Positions 9,709-19,554 are shown, counted from the first letter of the stretch. The stretch: 64,000 bases of DNA from Marinobacter sp. LA51 (GCF_030297175.1 NZ_AP028070.1:2294001-2358000); one strand, 5' to 3'. Numbers and translations are program-made. Notes: generated by a model not told the origin, from the letters alone.

Positions 9709-11157
9709 ATGCTCAGGCGCACCAAGATTGTCGCCACACTCGGTCCCGCGACCGACTCTCCCGAAGCCCTCGCCGCCATTATCGGCGCCGGCGTCGACGT
9801 CACCCGACTGAACTTTTCCCATGGCAGTGCGGAAGACCACATCCAGCGGGCACGCCAGGTACGCGAAGCGGCTGCCGCGCAGGGCCGGTTCGTCGCCCTG
9901 CTGGCTGACCTGCAAGGCCCGAAACTGCGGATTGCCCGCTTCGCCAACCACAAGGTCACCCTGACAGTCGGCCAGAGCTTTGTCCTCGATGCCAATATGG
10001 ACAAGGAAGCCGGTACCGAAACCCACGTTGGCATCGATTACGAGCAACTGATCGAAGACGTGAATCCAGGCGACATCCTGGTTTTGGACGACGGCCGCAT
10101 CGAGATGGAAGTGCAGTCTGTGGACGACCACAGCATCACCTCCACAGTCCTGATTGGCGGCCCCCTCTCCAACAACAAGGGCCTGAACAAGCGCGGCGGC
10201 GGCCTATCAGCGGACGCCCTGACCGAGAAAGACAAACAGGATATCGTGACAGCAGCTCGGCTGAACGCCGACTATGTGGCGGTGTCTTTCGTGCGCACCG
10301 CCGAGGACATGCACACAGCTCGCCGACTGCTCAAGGAAGCGGGCTCCGACGCCGGCCTGGTTGCCAAGATCGAACGGGCCGAACTTGCCCACGACGTGGA
10401 AGCCCTGGACGCCGTTATCGAAGCCTCCGATGCGGTCATGGTGGCCCGCGGTGACCTCGCCGTTGAAATCGGCGACGCGGAACTGGTCGGCGTGCAGAAG
10501 CACATCATCCAGCGGGCACGGGTACTGAACCGTGCGGTCATTACCGCCACCCAGATGATGGAATCGATGATCACCAGCCCGATGCCAACACGCGCCGAGG
10601 TGTCCGATGTCGCGAACGCGGTCATGGACTACACCGATGCCGTAATGCTGTCGGCTGAAACCGCAGTCGGTGATTATCCGACGGAAGCCGTTGAGGCGAT
10701 GGTTCGCATCTGCCTGGGCGCTGAAAAGCAGCCATCAATGCACCAGTCCAAGCACCGGATTCACGAGAGTATGGAGCGGGTCGACGAGGCCATTGCGCTG
10801 TCGTCGATGTACGCGGCCAACCACCTCGAGGGTGTCGCTGCCATCATCTGCATGACCGAAACCGGCGCTACGCCGCGACTGATGTCTCGCATCAAGTCCA
10901 GCCTGCCGATTTTTGCCTTCTCCCGTCATCACTCAACACAGCACCGGGTAGTCATGTTCCGGGGCGTCCAGACCATACCCTTCGACTCTGCCAAGATTCC
11001 GAACGAGCGAACCAATGCCCTGGCCGTGTCAGAACTGGTTAATCGTGGCGTTGTTAGCGAGGGCGATCTGGTGGTGATCACCAAGGGCGACTACGTTAAT
11101 GCCCAGGGTGGCACCAACACCATGAAGATCGTAAAGGTAGGTTCGGAAATCCGTTAA
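9709..11157 (+). CDS. pyk: Pyruvate kinase
   Basis: Converts phosphoenolpyruvate and ADP to pyruvate and ATP, closing lower glycolysis. The 482-residue product begins [20 protein letters not shown], the usual pyruvate kinase start, and has LNFSHG, the [11 protein letters not shown] segment, the active-site region [10 protein letters not shown] and [12 protein letters not shown]. Domain C ends [11 protein letters not shown]. The frame is open upstream into gap, but ATG 9709 matches the family N-terminus and has TAGGA before it. It most resembles PykA-type enzymes. It may be cotranscribed with gap or use the candidate site at 9653. Confidence 0.94.
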   Translation: MLRRTKIVATLGPATDSPEALAAIIGAGVDVTRLNFSHGSAEDHIQRARQVREAAAAQGRFVALLADLQGPKLRIARFANHKVTLTVGQSFVLDANMDKEAGTETHVGIDYEQLIEDVNPGDILVLDDGRIEMEVQSVDDHSITSTVLIGGPLSNNKGLNKRGGGLSADALTEKDKQDIVTAARLNADYVAVSFVRTAEDMHTARRLLKEAGSDAGLVAKIERAELAHDVEALDAVIEASDAVMVARGDLAVEIGDAELVGVQKHIIQRARVLNRAVITATQMMESMITSPMPTRAEVSDVANAVMDYTDAVMLSAETAVGDYPTEAVEAMVRICLGAEKQPSMHQSKHRIHESMERVDEAIALSSMYAANHLEGVAAIICMTETGATPRLMSRIKSSLPIFAFSRHHSTQHRVVMFRGVQTIPFDSAKIPNERTNALAVSELVNRGVVSEGDLVVITKGDYVNAQGGTNTMKIVKVGSEIR

Positions 11158-11178
11158 TACGGGGATAGATGACCTGCA

Positions 11179-11263
11179 TTCACTCTTCAAACAGCACACT
11201 TCGAAGAGTGAACAAACCTTGCGGCCAGAGTTGTTATTGGCACTGGCCGCAAGGGCACTTTTT
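11179..11263 (+). terminator. Two successive perfect hairpins after pyk
   Basis: TTCACTCTTC (11179-11188) pairs with GAAGAGTGAA (11203-11212). TTGCGGCCAG (11219-11228) pairs with CTGGCCGCAA (11243-11252), followed six bases later by five T. Both stems are ten perfect pairs. The second is a plausible terminator with an offset T tract. The pair fills the gap between the convergent pyk and eda. Confidence 0.6.
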
Positions 11264-11276
11264 AAAAGGTTGAGAA

Positions 11277-11924
11277 TTACAAGTCCGCGAGACTGTCCCG
11301 AGCAATCTGGGTGATCTGCGCCCAGTCTTTGGCAGCAACCACATCGGCTGGTGTCAGCCAGGAACCACCCACCGCCTTCACATTCTTCAGCGCCAGATAG
11401 TCTTTCGCCGTATCGCGACGAATACCACCCGTCGGGCAGAAGGTCACATCGCTGAAGGGCCCACTGAACGCTTTCAACGCCGGCACACCGCCAGACACTT
11501 CAGCCGGGAAGAATTTGAACTCGCGGTAGCCCAGGGCATACCCCATCATCAGTTCCGACACGGTTGAAATTCCAGGCAGCAACGGAGCTTCCGAGGTTAC
11601 GCCAAATTCAAGAATGGCTTCGGTCACACCAGGGGTGATCACAAACTGCGCTCCCGCCGCCTCGACCTGGCGATACTCGGCCACGCTAGTGACCGTACCG
11701 GCGCCAACCCAGGCGTCAGGAATGGCCTCACGCACGGCTTTGATGGCATTAACACCGTGCTCAGTTCTGAGGGTTATCTCAAGCACGTTGATGCCACCGT
11801 CAACCAGTGCCTGACACAGCGGCACAGCATCTTCCAGCTCATTGATCGCAATAACCGGCACCAGAGGCGAGGCCGCCAACACGGCCTGAACGCGCTCGCG
11901 CTGGAATTCAGAAAGTTGGGTCAT
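11277..11924 (-). CDS. eda: 2-dehydro-3-deoxyphosphogluconate (KDPG) aldolase
   Basis: Cleaves KDPG to pyruvate and glyceraldehyde 3-phosphate by a Schiff-base mechanism. The 215-residue protein has LEITLRTEHG with the general-acid Glu, GAGTVTS, VITPGVTEAIL, the Schiff-base Lys in REFKFFPAE and the phosphate-binding CPTGGI. It is the last gene of zwf-pgl-eda, 34 bases after pgl, so expression should follow the HexR-controlled zwf promoter. Confidence 0.96.
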   Translation of the reverse strand: MTQLSEFQRERVQAVLAASPLVPVIAINELEDAVPLCQALVDGGINVLEITLRTEHGVNAIKAVREAIPDAWVGAGTVTSVAEYRQVEAAGAQFVITPGVTEAILEFGVTSEAPLLPGISTVSELMMGYALGYREFKFFPAEVSGGVPALKAFSGPFSDVTFCPTGGIRRDTAKDYLALKNVKAVGGSWLTPADVVAAKDWAQITQIARDSLADL

Positions 11925-11958
11925 GGGTTTTTACTCCAAAAAATCGTGAAATGCAGAC

Positions 11959-12678
11959 TCAGGGACTCCAGAACACATTGAGTCCAGGCTGAAGAAAAGC
12001 GCGCACCGGCATTGCCATCACGTCGCTCGGATTGGCAAGTGCCTGCTCCAGAGTCTCAAGCTTGTCCTGGCCCTTCAGGTGCAGCGCGGTGAACCGCGCA
12101 TCCTTCAGTGCCGGCCAGGTCAGTGTGATTCGTTGCTGGGATTGGGACGGCGGCGTGGCCGCAGCCACCCGGTCCGGGCAGTCTGCACTGATCGCCTCAG
12201 CCAGCTCCGGTGCATCCGGAAACAGGGACGCGGTATGGCCGTCATTCCCCATACCGAGAATCAGCACATCCAGGGGCAGCGCCAAATTGGCCAATTTCGC
12301 TTTCACCGCCTCCAAGCCCTCAAGCGGGGTCGCGCCCTGCTGCTTGAGCGACAGGTAGTTGGCGGCCGCAGCCTTGCCTTGCAACAGATGCGCCTTTACC
12401 AGCTTGGTATTGCTGGCCGGATCGTCCTCGGCTACCCAGCGCTCATCCGCCAACAGGACATCAACCCGCTGCCAGTCGAGCGCCTTCTCCGACAGGGCCT
12501 TGAAAAATGGTAGCGGTGTCGAGCCACCCGAAACCACCAGGCTGGCTCGCGAAGCCTGCGCCAGACGGGTTTCAAGAACCTCGGCCACCGCATCGGCCAG
12601 CGCCACGGCGACCTGCTCCGGAGTTTCCCCGAAGCGTGGAAGCATACCCTCGGGCAACTGAATATCAGGCGTCTTCAT
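11959..12678 (-). CDS. pgl: 6-phosphogluconolactonase
   Basis: Hydrolyses 6-phosphogluconolactone to 6-phosphogluconate. The 239-residue product has the DevB/Pgl signatures [16 protein letters not shown] and [16 protein letters not shown], and the C-terminal [18 protein letters not shown]. An ATG at 12696 is possible, but ATG 12678 has AAGGAG at ideal distance and gives a normal N-terminus. It overlaps the end of zwf by 14 bases, indicating translational coupling. Confidence 0.94.
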   Translation of the reverse strand: MKTPDIQLPEGMLPRFGETPEQVAVALADAVAEVLETRLAQASRASLVVSGGSTPLPFFKALSEKALDWQRVDVLLADERWVAEDDPASNTKLVKAHLLQGKAAAANYLSLKQQGATPLEGLEAVKAKLANLALPLDVLILGMGNDGHTASLFPDAPELAEAISADCPDRVAAATPPSQSQQRITLTWPALKDARFTALHLKGQDKLETLEQALANPSDVMAMPVRAFLQPGLNVFWSP

Positions 12679-14140
12679 ACCAGCTCCTTCCGTCACGAGT
12701 GATCATGGCAATGGACGCCACCGGCCCCCAGGTACCGGCGGCATAGCGCTTGGGAGGAGCGCCACTGTCGCGCCAGTTCTGGATAACCTGATCAACCCAG
12801 CGCCAGGCGTGTTCAACCTCGTCCCGGCGAACAAACAGGTACTGATTGCCTTTCATCACCTCCCACAGCAGACGCTCGTAGGCATCTGGAATACGGTCGG
12901 TGTCAAAGGTTTCCGAGAAGGTCAGCTCGAGCGGGCCCTGGCGCAGTCGCATGCCCTTATCCAGACCCTGGTCCTTGGTCAGGATCTTCAGCGACATGCC
13001 CTCATCTGGCTGCAACCGGATAATCAGCTTGTTGTTGGCCAGGTGCTTCTGATCCGGATCGAAGATGTAGTGCGGCGCAGGCTTGAAATGAATAATGATC
13101 TGGGAAAGCTTTTCTGGAAGTCGCTTTCCGGTACGGATGTAAAACGGCACACCAGACCAACGCCAGTTGTCGATTTCAGCCTTCAGCGCGACAAACGTCT
13201 CGGTCGCGCTGCCTTTGTTGGCGCCCTCTTCCTCAAGGTAACCGGGCACGGGCTTGCCATTGCTGGTACCCGCGGTGTACTGGCCGCGAACCACGTGGCT
13301 TTCCATCATGTCTGGAGTCACTCGCTTCAGCGCCTTGAGCACCTTTACCTTTTCATCACGAATGCTGTCCGCAGACAAATCCGAAGGCGGATCCATAGCA
13401 ATAAGGCACAGCAGCTGAAGCAAGTGGTTCTGGATCATGTCCCGGATCTGGCCGGCCTGATCGAAATAGCCCCACCGACCCTCAATGCCGACACTCTCCG
13501 CAACGCTGATTTCAACGTGGGAGATGTGGTTCTGGTCCCACTGGGAAGCGAACAGGTTGTTGGCAAATCGCAGGGCGATCAGGTTCTGTACCGTTTCCTT
13601 ACCCAGGTAGTGATCGATACGGAACAACTGGTTCTCGTTGAACACCTCGCCCAGCTCATCGTTGATCACCTTGGAGGACTCAAGGTCGTGACCAATAGGC
13701 TTTTCTACCACTACCCTGGTGTTCTCGTTGCAGCAGTTTGCCGCCCGCATGTTACGGGCAATCACACCGTACATGGACGGCGGCGTTGCCATGTAAACGA
13801 TCAGCTCGTTATGGGCATCGTCTCGCCAGTCGTTGAGAACGGTGAAGCCCTCGGGATTGCTGAAATCAAGAATCTGGTAGTCGACCCGCTGCAAAAACTT
13901 GTCGGCGACTTTGGCATCAAACTCTTCCGGCTTGACGTATTGCTTCAGTTTTTCGAGCAGTTGCTGCCGAACACTGTCGGTGTCCGCTTCCGTGCGCGCA
14001 ACGGCGAGAATGCGGCTGCCTTCAGCAAGCAGCTTGGCCCTCTCCAGTTGGTAAAGTGCAGGAAACAGCTTGCGTTGAGCGAGATCGCCCAGCGCGCCAA
14101 ACAGCATAAGGTCACAACGGGTATTGCTTTTATTGGCCAT
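12665..14140 (-). CDS. zwf: Glucose-6-phosphate 1-dehydrogenase
   Basis: Oxidises glucose 6-phosphate to 6-phosphogluconolactone with NAD(P). The 491-residue product has the dinucleotide motif [19 protein letters not shown] and the catalytic RIDHYLGKE with its Lys-binding neighbours. GALGDLA replaces the more common GASGDLA, as in some gammaproteobacterial Zwf. I chose ATG 14140 over 14173 because AAGGA lies just upstream and the longer form adds only a non-homologous leader. First gene of zwf-pgl-eda and divergent from hexR. Confidence 0.95.
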   Translation of the reverse strand: MANKSNTRCDLMLFGALGDLAQRKLFPALYQLERAKLLAEGSRILAVARTEADTDSVRQQLLEKLKQYVKPEEFDAKVADKFLQRVDYQILDFSNPEGFTVLNDWRDDAHNELIVYMATPPSMYGVIARNMRAANCCNENTRVVVEKPIGHDLESSKVINDELGEVFNENQLFRIDHYLGKETVQNLIALRFANNLFASQWDQNHISHVEISVAESVGIEGRWGYFDQAGQIRDMIQNHLLQLLCLIAMDPPSDLSADSIRDEKVKVLKALKRVTPDMMESHVVRGQYTAGTSNGKPVPGYLEEEGANKGSATETFVALKAEIDNWRWSGVPFYIRTGKRLPEKLSQIIIHFKPAPHYIFDPDQKHLANNKLIIRLQPDEGMSLKILTKDQGLDKGMRLRQGPLELTFSETFDTDRIPDAYERLLWEVMKGNQYLFVRRDEVEHAWRWVDQVIQNWRDSGAPPKRYAAGTWGPVASIAMITRDGRSWYEDA

Positions 14141-14211
14141 TGGATCCTTCTCTCCGGTGGGTAAGGCGATCACAACGCCAGTCGGCTCGCCTTTTGGATG
14201 TCGTCGTTCGA

Positions 14212-14228
14212 TGTAGTAATTTTATGCA
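14212..14228. promoter_or_regulatory. Candidate HexR operator upstream of zwf
   Basis: TGTAGTAATTTTATGCA has a good left half (TGTAGTAA) and a degenerate right half. The reverse complement of its core, TTACTAC, occurs at 14284-14290 and 8581-8587. It lies 72 bases from the zwf start. Confidence 0.45.
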
Positions 14229-14275
14229 AATAATGACATCAGGAATCGGGTTTTCCAAGGAAAAAATGCACAAAA

Positions 14276-14290
14276 TGACATTTTTACTAC
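14276..14290. promoter_or_regulatory. Candidate HexR operator upstream of hexR
   Basis: TGACATTTTTACTAC has the same TTTACTAC octamer as the gap site and lies inverted with respect to GTAGTAA at 14213. It is 78 bases before hexR, consistent with autoregulation. Confidence 0.42.
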
Positions 14291-14367
14291 CCAAAAGCAG
14301 AAAGAAACGCGGTATAATCATCGCCGTCGAAAAACAACGAACGCCAAAGAGTCAGGGAGTACTTTTA

Positions 14368-15240
14368 ATGGCCGCGAATCAGGCGCACCGCGATGAAAAT
14401 CTGCTTACCGACATTCAGTCCCGGCTGGACAGTCTCAACAAATCGGAGCGCAAAGTAGCAGAAGCCATTCTTCGCGATCCCAGCGCCGCCACCCGCTACA
14501 GCATAGCTGCGCTTGCCAGGGCCGCCAATGTCAGCGAACCCACGGTTAACCGGTTCTGTCGCGGTTTTTCTGCCACCGGTTTCCCGGACTTCAAAATTCG
14601 GCTGGCCCAGAGCATCGCAACGGGCACCCCCTATGTTGGCCAGAACGTCGAGGCCAGCGATACGGTCTCGGAATTTTCCGACAAGATCATGCTCAGCACC
14701 ATTGCCAGTCTCGACAAGGCCCGCCAGGCCCTGGACCCAAACGCCCTGGCATCTGCCATCGACTACCTTATCCAGGCCAAACAGATCAATTTCTTTGGCA
14801 TGGGCGGCTCGGCTTCGGTGGCTCTCGATGCCCAACACAAGTTCTTCCGCTTCAATATCCCGGTCATGTCTTATGATGACGCGCTGATGCAGCGCATGGT
14901 GGCCGCCGGTGCCAATGTGGGCGACGTAATCGTCCTGATATCCTACACAGGGCGTACCCGCGAAACGGTAGATATTGCCCAATTGGCACGCGCCAATGGT
15001 GCAACTGTGATAGGCATCACCAACCCCGACTCGCCCCTGGCCGCGGTCTGCAGCGTGGTGGTCGGTGTCACCGCACCCGAGGACACCGAGGTGTACATGC
15101 CCATGTCGTCCCGAATCATCCACCTGACTGTGATTGATATCCTGGCGACCGGCGTCACCCTGAAACGGGGCGCTGATTTTCTTGGCCACCTGAAGAAGAT
15201 CAAGGAAAGCCTCAGGCCCACCCGACTGCCGTCTGAATAA
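14368..15240 (+). CDS. hexR: RpiR-family regulator of glucose catabolism
   Basis: Predicted KDPG-responsive regulator of the Entner-Doudoroff genes. The 290-residue product has an RpiR-type N-terminal helix-turn-helix ([20 protein letters not shown], about residues 45-64) and a C-terminal SIS sugar-phosphate domain ([20 protein letters not shown] and [19 protein letters not shown]). The frame is open to 14140, but ATG 14368 has GGGAG upstream and yields the usual length. Divergent from zwf, with edd-glk, gap and pyk close by, which is why I call it HexR rather than another RpiR protein. Confidence 0.93.
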   Translation: MAANQAHRDENLLTDIQSRLDSLNKSERKVAEAILRDPSAATRYSIAALARAANVSEPTVNRFCRGFSATGFPDFKIRLAQSIATGTPYVGQNVEASDTVSEFSDKIMLSTIASLDKARQALDPNALASAIDYLIQAKQINFFGMGGSASVALDAQHKFFRFNIPVMSYDDALMQRMVAAGANVGDVIVLISYTGRTRETVDIAQLARANGATVIGITNPDSPLAAVCSVVVGVTAPEDTEVYMPMSSRIIHLTVIDILATGVTLKRGADFLGHLKKIKESLRPTRLPSE

Positions 15241-15251
15241 CCCCGCCAGCA

Positions 15252-15290
15252 AGCCCCACGTATCGATTCAACTGACAGGCACGTGGGGCT
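15252..15290. terminator. Stable hairpin after hexR without a T tract
   Basis: AGCCCCACGT (15252-15261) pairs perfectly with ACGTGGGGCT (15281-15290). No T run follows, so termination is uncertain. The remaining sequence up to 15520 has no gene I can support and should hold the porin promoter. Confidence 0.4.
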
Positions 15291-15520
15291 GACAGAACTA
15301 CGCCCCTCCTCCCCCTCAAATCTACCCCCCCAAATTCTTCAGGGCGGAGGATGTACCAACCCTTACGTTACAACACTATGAAATCCGGTTTCCCAATGTC
15401 TGATTGGCAGGAGCTGCAATCGCGGGAACCGGAGGCACGGTCTGGCCACGGCTATTCATAGTCCTAACCTGATCATCCGCTTCCCAGACATTTAACAATG
15501 ACAAAAAGCACAGGACTCAG

Positions 15521-16846
15521 ATGATGCAGAACAATAAGCGCTTCTCTATTAACAAGCTTCCTCTGGCCGCTGCGGTAACAGCTGCCGTTATGGCCACCCC
15601 AGCCATTGCAGTCGACTTTCACGGTTATGCCCGTGCAGGTGCCTCGACCAACCTGAACAGCGGTGGCGAGCAGACTTGCTTCGGCAATGGCGCCGTTGGT
15701 CACTACGTTGGTCGACTGGCCGACGAATGCGACACCTACGCCGAAATCGCCCTTGGCGACGAGCTGTTCAGTCAGGACGGCGCCACTTTCCGCTTCGATT
15801 CCATGATTGCTTACAGCGCCAACGAACAGGGTAACGACTACCAGGCCCTGGACGGCGCCAACAATATCAGTGGCGTCGACTTTGCCGGCGAAGAAGTCAC
15901 CCGTAATAGCTCCAATCCTTACGGCGGTGGCGATCTGGCCCTGCGCCAGCTTTACGTATCCGCCAACAACGTGATCGAATCCCTGCCGGGCGCCACCCTT
16001 TGGGCCGGTAAGCGCTTCTACCAGCGTAAAGACATTCACCAGCTCGACCTGTTCTATGTCAGCAACTCCGGCTACGGTGCCGGTGTTGAGAACATCAAAG
16101 CCGGCGCTGGCCAGTTGTCCGTTGCCTACACCAATTCCGACAACAGTGAAAATGACGACATCGTTCAGAACAACAAGATCGATGTTCGCTACTCTTTCCC
16201 GCTGGCCGGTGGCAACAACCTAGAATTGATCGGCATCTACGCCATGGCGGACCTGACCGACCAGCAAGAAGACGCCGGTTTCGATGACCAGGACGGTTAC
16301 TTTTTCACCGCTGAGTTGTCTTCAGGCGTAATGGGTGGCTTCAACAAATTTGCTGTTCAGTACGGCGCCGATTCCATGGGCTTCACCAACGCGGAAAACG
16401 CCAGTGGCGGTCGAGTCGCCAACAACAACGCCGGCTACTTCGAATCCAGCTGGCGTGTGCTGAACCACGGCGTTATCAAGTTGGGTAGCGGCTGGGACCT
16501 GGGCCACTCTGTGGTTTATGAGCGCGCGGAGCCCCACGACGCCTCCGCTGACGACGGCGAACGCCTGAGCATTGTTGCGCGCCCGGTCTACAACTGGACT
16601 AACGTTATGAGCACCGCCATCGAGGTGGGTTACAGCGAAACCGACCGTCCCTGGTTTGACGATTCCCAGGATCTAGGCAAGTTTGCCATCGCCCAACAAT
16701 GGCAGGCAGGCCCCGGCTACTGGGCACGCCCGGTAATCCGCGCCTACGCAGCCACCTTCTTCGGTGACGAAGCTGAAGCCGCTCGCGGCGGTGAAGGTGT
16801 CGACGGCGACGTTCAGATCGGCGCCCAGATCGAAGCCTGGTGGTAA
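15521..16846 (+). CDS. Maltoporin (LamB) family carbohydrate porin
   Basis: Outer-membrane sugar channel, 441 residues, close to E. coli LamB (446). An N-terminal signal peptide ends near residue 30 (AVTAAVMATPAIA-VDFHGYARAG). The LamB signature is clear: WAGKRFYQRKDIHQLDLFYV, then GYGAGVENI. The paired cysteines of the first loop (EQTCFGNG and DECDTYAE) are conserved, and the C-terminus ends in aromatic residues (EAWW), as outer-membrane barrels do. Next to hexR and the Entner-Doudoroff genes, glucose or glucans are likely substrates. No sugar ABC transporter is in the window. Confidence 0.88.
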   Translation: MMQNNKRFSINKLPLAAAVTAAVMATPAIAVDFHGYARAGASTNLNSGGEQTCFGNGAVGHYVGRLADECDTYAEIALGDELFSQDGATFRFDSMIAYSANEQGNDYQALDGANNISGVDFAGEEVTRNSSNPYGGGDLALRQLYVSANNVIESLPGATLWAGKRFYQRKDIHQLDLFYVSNSGYGAGVENIKAGAGQLSVAYTNSDNSENDDIVQNNKIDVRYSFPLAGGNNLELIGIYAMADLTDQQEDAGFDDQDGYFFTAELSSGVMGGFNKFAVQYGADSMGFTNAENASGGRVANNNAGYFESSWRVLNHGVIKLGSGWDLGHSVVYERAEPHDASADDGERLSIVARPVYNWTNVMSTAIEVGYSETDRPWFDDSQDLGKFAIAQQWQAGPGYWARPVIRAYAATFFGDEAEAARGGEGVDGDVQIGAQIEAWW

Positions 16847-16882
16847 GTCTCTAAAAATCTCTTAGCGTTGTTGGACCTCTTG

Positions 16883-16907
16883 GGCCGGCTTTATGCCGGC
16901 CTTTTTT
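16883..16907 (+). terminator. Rho-independent terminator after the porin
   Basis: GGCCGGC (16883-16889), a five-base loop, GCCGGCC (16895-16901) and six T. A classic terminator 36 bases after the porin stop. Confidence 0.9.
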
Positions 16908-16914
16908 ATGCCTG

Positions 16915-17023
16915 TGTCCCGTCCTGAAATACGCTGTCATCTGGAGGATAAGAGATGGACAACGTTACTCCCACCCGCAAGAAGCGCACTCAGCGAGATC
17001 ACAACGTCTTTCAGGAAGGGACA
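16915..17023. mobile_element. Miniature IS3-family derivative (MITE-like) with 27-base inverted repeats
   Basis: The 109-base stretch begins TGTCCC and ends GGGACA. Its outer 27 bases (16915-16941 and 16997-17023) are inverted repeats matching at 23 of 27 positions. Between them lie a GGAGG ribosome site, an ATG at 16955 and 13 full codons of an IS3-type orfA. This is what remains if the transposase body of an IS3-like element is deleted but both ends stay. No target-site duplication is obvious. Both ends start with TG, as IS3 ends do. It sits precisely between two terminators. Confidence 0.6.
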
Positions 17024-17068
17024 GCAAAGCAAAAAAAGCCCGGGATTAACCCGGGCTTTTTTGATTGA
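16955..17068 (+). pseudogene. Truncated IS3-type orfA start
   Basis: The ATG at 16955, with GGAGG nine bases upstream, opens a 37-codon frame. Its first residues, MDNVTPTRKKRTQRDHNV, resemble the N-terminus of IS3-family OrfA proteins, which often carry a basic stretch followed by RTQRDY. The similarity ends as the frame enters the right inverted repeat. It then runs through the ppiD terminator hairpin and stops at 17066. The recognition is from memory of the family, not from a search. Confidence 0.5.
17031..17062. terminator. Bidirectional terminator between the IS relic and ppiD
   Basis: AGCCCGGG (17037-17044) pairs with CCCGGGCT (17050-17057) around ATTAA, flanked by seven A on the left and six T on the right. 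It should end ppiD transcripts on the minus strand and any plus-strand read-through. Confidence 0.88.
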
Positions 17069-17114
17069 AGCACTTTCAATAGTGAGCTCTCAAACGAGCA
17101 CCCTTACGACCCGT

Positions 17115-18968
17115 TTAAGGCCGTTCCACTTCCGCACGATTGCGCAGGAACTGCTGGTAGGCACCGTATTCACGCTGCCCCTCAAGAGACGCCAGGAATT
17201 CTTCCAGCTGGCCAAACTCTTCAGAAGTTTCATCCACGGCGCCCTCGTTGACGCCATCGAGCGCTACCACGGCGGCACTGCTCCCACTGACCGACTGGCC
17301 ATAGCGGGTCTCACCTTCGGCAGGACGGGACAACGAGAACACTGTCCGCATAACGGCCGCTCCGGCCTCCTGATCATTGCGGGGTTTTGCTTCGAAGCTG
17401 ACCCACTCATCTGCAGCCAGCTCCGACAGTGACTTGCCTGATTCAAGGCCGGCAATGATCTCGTCAGCGCGCTCACTCAGCGCGGCGCGGGTTTTCTGTG
17501 CCTTCAGGGAGGCGCGCACGTCCGCGGCAACCTCTTCCAGCGCCAGCTGTTGGGCTTCACGGTATTCGCGCACACGAGCCACCACCGATACGTTGTCGCC
17601 CACGTCGATCAGCTCGGTGTTATATCCGTCTTCAACCACATCAGCGGAGAACAGCTGACGCACCAGGCCTTCGTGATCAAAGGGCGCGGTTCCGCCATTG
17701 CGGGTAATGCCTTTGGCTTCGCGCACTTCCAAACCAAGTTCCTCGGCCGGGCCGGCGAGATCATCGGCCGCGTAGGCGGAATCCGCCAGCTTGGTCCGAA
17801 TTTCGGCAAAGCGTTCTTCGGCGCGCTCGCGGGCCAGTTCGCTGCGAAGCTGGCCTTCAATCTCAGACAGTGCCGGCACGTCCGACCGGCGCACGTCTTC
17901 CAGCTTGATCAGGTGCACCCCGAAGCTGGTCTCTACCGGCTCAGACACTTCACCCTCTTCAAGGGCAAACAGAGCCTCTTCAAACGCTTCGTTGTAGACG
18001 CCACGGCCGGCATAGCCGAGATCACCGCCCTCTTCGGCAGAAACGGTATCGATTGAATATTCCTTAGCCAGATCCGCGAACGAAGCTCCATCGGCCAGCT
18101 TTTGCTGCACCGTTGCCATGGTCTGATCCGCGTTTTCGCCATCCTCAATCAGGATGTGCGCAGCACGACGCTCTTCCCGGGCCAGATCATCTGCACGGGT
18201 TTCATAATACCCCTGAAGCTCGTCTTCGCTGATTTCAATGAATTCTGCCAGGGCACCCAGGGACAAGGTGATATAAGCCGCATCGATCTGCTCAGGCTGC
18301 TTGAAGGCGCTGCTGTTCTCGTCGTAAAACGACTGCACGTCTTCCTCAGTGATTTCCACCTGATCGGCGACGACGCTCTCAGGCACACTCACGACACGGA
18401 AATCCCGGGTCTGGTTCTGAATACGCAGCAACTGGCTGACGTTTTCGTCCGCCGCGACACCGCTCTGAACGATGCCGGCGCGGATCTGGTTGACCACATA
18501 CTGCTTGCGCATTGTTTCGCGAAATTCCGCCACGCCCATACCCATATTGCGAACGGTCGAGACAAAGCGGTCTCGGTTAAACTGGCCTTCAACCTGGAAC
18601 TGGGGCATCTGGGTGATCAGCGCGTCGATGTCGGCATCGGTCAGGGCCAGGCCCTGGCTGTCAGCGTCCTGGATAAGTACCCGCTGCTGGATAAGCGACT
18701 CCAGGACATCTTTACGGATCTGATCTTCGTTCAGCAGCGACGGATCCGGGTTTTCCATGCGCGACAGCCGACGCTGACTTTCCATCTGGACCAGACGGAG
18801 AAACTCGCGCTCTGTGACGTCTTCACCGTTTACCGTTGCCACTTCCGGCTCACCGGAGAAGCCGCCGATGATGGCGTCCATTCCCCAGATGGATAGGGAC
18901 ACGATCAGCAAACCGATAATGATTTTGGCAATGGTGCCTTGGGCGTTTTCCCGAATATCTTGAAGCAT
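17115..18968 (-). CDS. ppiD: Periplasmic folding chaperone PpiD
   Basis: Inner-membrane-anchored chaperone facing the periplasm and helping newly exported outer-membrane proteins. It has 617 residues. An N-terminal anchor (about residues 15-33, KIIIGLLIVSLSIWGMDAII) is followed by a SurA-N-like domain from residue 40. A parvulin domain lies about residues 265-360 (AHILIEDGENADQTM, GGDLGYAGRG, FGVHLIKLEDV). A C-terminal helical domain ends the protein. Downstream of hupB and lon, as in Pseudomonas and E. coli. Confidence 0.92.
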   Translation of the reverse strand: MLQDIRENAQGTIAKIIIGLLIVSLSIWGMDAIIGGFSGEPEVATVNGEDVTEREFLRLVQMESQRRLSRMENPDPSLLNEDQIRKDVLESLIQQRVLIQDADSQGLALTDADIDALITQMPQFQVEGQFNRDRFVSTVRNMGMGVAEFRETMRKQYVVNQIRAGIVQSGVAADENVSQLLRIQNQTRDFRVVSVPESVVADQVEITEEDVQSFYDENSSAFKQPEQIDAAYITLSLGALAEFIEISEDELQGYYETRADDLAREERRAAHILIEDGENADQTMATVQQKLADGASFADLAKEYSIDTVSAEEGGDLGYAGRGVYNEAFEEALFALEEGEVSEPVETSFGVHLIKLEDVRRSDVPALSEIEGQLRSELARERAEERFAEIRTKLADSAYAADDLAGPAEELGLEVREAKGITRNGGTAPFDHEGLVRQLFSADVVEDGYNTELIDVGDNVSVVARVREYREAQQLALEEVAADVRASLKAQKTRAALSERADEIIAGLESGKSLSELAADEWVSFEAKPRNDQEAGAAVMRTVFSLSRPAEGETRYGQSVSGSSAAVVALDGVNEGAVDETSEEFGQLEEFLASLEGQREYGAYQQFLRNRAEVERP

Positions 18969-19122
18969 GTTTCTCCCGAATCCCTGTTCAAGGTCGTGCA
19001 GTTTTCAGCGTTTGGCGATAAGCGTAGGGGCACTGAACGTAAAAAGGCGCACCCTGTCCGGAATGCGCCTTGAATTCTTGCTGGGCAGCTCCCTGCGACA
19101 GGAGCTGCCAGAGAAAGAACCG

Positions 19123-19395
19123 TTACTTAACGGCGTCTTTCAGGGCCTTGCCTGCTTTGAACCCAGGCACTTTAGAGGCCGGAATCTTAATCTCGGCACC
19201 AGTCTGCGGGTTACGACCGGTACGAGCAGCACGCTCTTTTACTGAGAAAGTACCAAAACCGATCAGAGTTACCTGATCACCCTTCTTCAGGGCACCGGTG
19301 ATGGAGTTGGTCATTGCGTCCAGAGCACGGCCAGCCGCTGCTTTGGAGATATCTGAGGATTCTGCAATTGCATCAATAAGTTCGGACTTGTTCAC
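19123..19395 (-). CDS. hupB: DNA-binding protein HU-beta
   Basis: Nucleoid protein of 90 residues that bends DNA as a dimer. The sequence [20 protein letters not shown] and the arm [21 protein letters not shown] are diagnostic. I chose a GTG start at 19395, preceded by AAGGGG, because it gives the canonical HU N-terminus. An upstream ATG would add 32 residues unrelated to HU. It lies between lon and ppiD in the conserved order. Confidence 0.95.
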   Translation of the reverse strand: MNKSELIDAIAESSDISKAAAGRALDAMTNSITGALKKGDQVTLIGFGTFSVKERAARTGRNPQTGAEIKIPASKVPGFKAGKALKDAVK

Positions 19396-19554
19396 ACTAA
19401 ACCCCTTCGATTTCAGGTTGAAGATGTTATAGGTTGGATTGTTTTTTCTAGGACGCTCTCGACTATCGCATAGGCGGTCGGAGAATTCCATTCTTCACTT
19501 TTCTTATTCCTTGCGGTAGTTAACCGGTGCTTGGAATAGGCACTTAATGCGCGG

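Noticed and set aside
12809..14164. A 451-codon open frame opposite zwf
   Set aside because: Antisense to a full-length glucose-6-phosphate dehydrogenase, with no domain and no ribosome site.
16913..17025. Reading the IS3-like ends as a simple transcription terminator
   Set aside because: The arms are separated by 55 bases that contain a ribosome site and start codon, and separate true terminators lie on both sides.
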